Source of the DNA: Certhia americana
Lineage: Eukaryota > Chordata > Aves > Passeriformes > Certhiidae
DNA: 64,000 nt
NCBI GenBank assembly: GCA_018697195.1
Contig: CM031858.1
Span: 77,524,818-77,588,817 of the forward strand
Direction of reading: 5' to 3'
Below, in pieces: positions 63,730 to 64,000 of this stretch; the stretch's first letter is position 1, and each line of letters opens with the position of its first letter. A program made the translations under genes and the position numbers. The notes below the pieces were generated by a model. The model did no database searches. It saw nothing but the letters and a program-made list of their open reading frames with translations, and was not told the DNA's origin.

Positions 63730-63890
63730 CTGAAGTCATCTTTCTGAGAATATGTCAGTAAGATGATATTGATGATATGTCCATGGAAGAGGAATGAATC
63801 ATAGATGCTGAATTCCAAAACTGTATCACTGAAAGGGAAAATGGGCTCAGACACAGTCACAGAAGAGGAGACATCCAGTTTCCACCTTCT
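63730..63890 (-). CDS. Candidate internal exon of an unrecognised host gene
   Basis: 161-bp minus-strand segment bounded by a good acceptor (pyrimidine tract ending CTTTCTCTCCCAG, just right of 63890) and a donor CAG|GTATGC (just left of 63730). Only one of the three frames is open; it starts in phase 0 and leaves two bases over, so splicing must continue. The roughly 54 residues begin RRWKLDVSSSVTVSEPIF and contain SDTVLEFSIYDSFLF and GHIINIILL. The alternating hydrophobic pattern suggests beta strands, and third positions look coding-like. I do not recognise the protein. No neighbouring exon was found in the window. The frame also stays open through the upstream intron to 63959, which by itself means little. 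Confidence 0.55.
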
Positions 63891-64000
63891 CTGGGAGAGA
63901 AAGCATAAGAAAGAAATCAGTACAAAAAAAAGTTTAGCTATGCAAGAATGCAAGAACATTTTTTGTCTGGCCCATAAAAAAGCTCCTCCAAATACAGGAT

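Noticed and set aside
1..64000. CRISPR arrays, tRNA or rRNA genes
   Set aside because: No regularly spaced direct repeats, tRNA A/B boxes with cloverleaf pairing, or rRNA signatures were seen. The tRNA-Phe match at 28452 is only an 18-base primer site.

Overview
The window looks like a gene-poor, AT-rich stretch of a bird chromosome, most likely from a songbird. The evidence is repeats recognised from memory: many CR1 LINE fragments in both orientations, a solo LTR of the type common in passerine genomes, and an endogenous retrovirus whose LTR core resembles the avian leukosis/sarcoma (alpharetrovirus) group. No database search was possible, so family names are recognition only. Nothing bacterial is present: no operons, ribosome binding sites or CRISPR.

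Layout. 1-26.5 kb: non-coding sequence with CR1 remnants (about 60-425, 2391-2895, 2934-3085, 18458-18785), two LTR-like blocks (about 5370-6010 and 12776-13450), G/T-rich tracts, a (CTG)8 run and a purine minisatellite with a 17-bp unit (13527-13720). 26582-27169: a solo LTR on the minus strand. 28191-31299: the centrepiece, a 3,109-bp endogenous retrovirus bounded by 6-bp CAAACC target-site duplications. 31.3-64 kb: more non-coding sequence with a 50-bp tandem duplication (36191-36290), a (TG)28 microsatellite, CR1 pieces (43021-43237, 47001-47185, 57005-57765, 60775-62350), an 18-bp perfect hairpin (56723-56766), a 24-base C run, a CR1 split by an LTR-like insertion, and one convincing host exon on the minus strand (63730-63890).

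The retrovirus is structurally unusual. Its LTR core and Gag matrix are alpharetrovirus-like and its primer-binding site matches tRNA-Phe. Gag carries a PPPY late motif and then four copies of an NKESLLEVCE-type repeat. Capsid, nucleocapsid, protease, reverse transcriptase and integrase are all missing. What follows is the 3' part of a gamma-type env with CWLC, RQRR, an immunosuppressive-like segment and CX6CC. The two LTRs differ at only two positions of 259, both CpG sites, so the insertion is young. The deleted structure probably already existed when the element inserted, which would have required proteins supplied in trans.

The only host protein-coding sequence I can support is the minus-strand exon near the right end. 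Its gene is not recognised, and much of the window may be its intron or flanking intergenic DNA.
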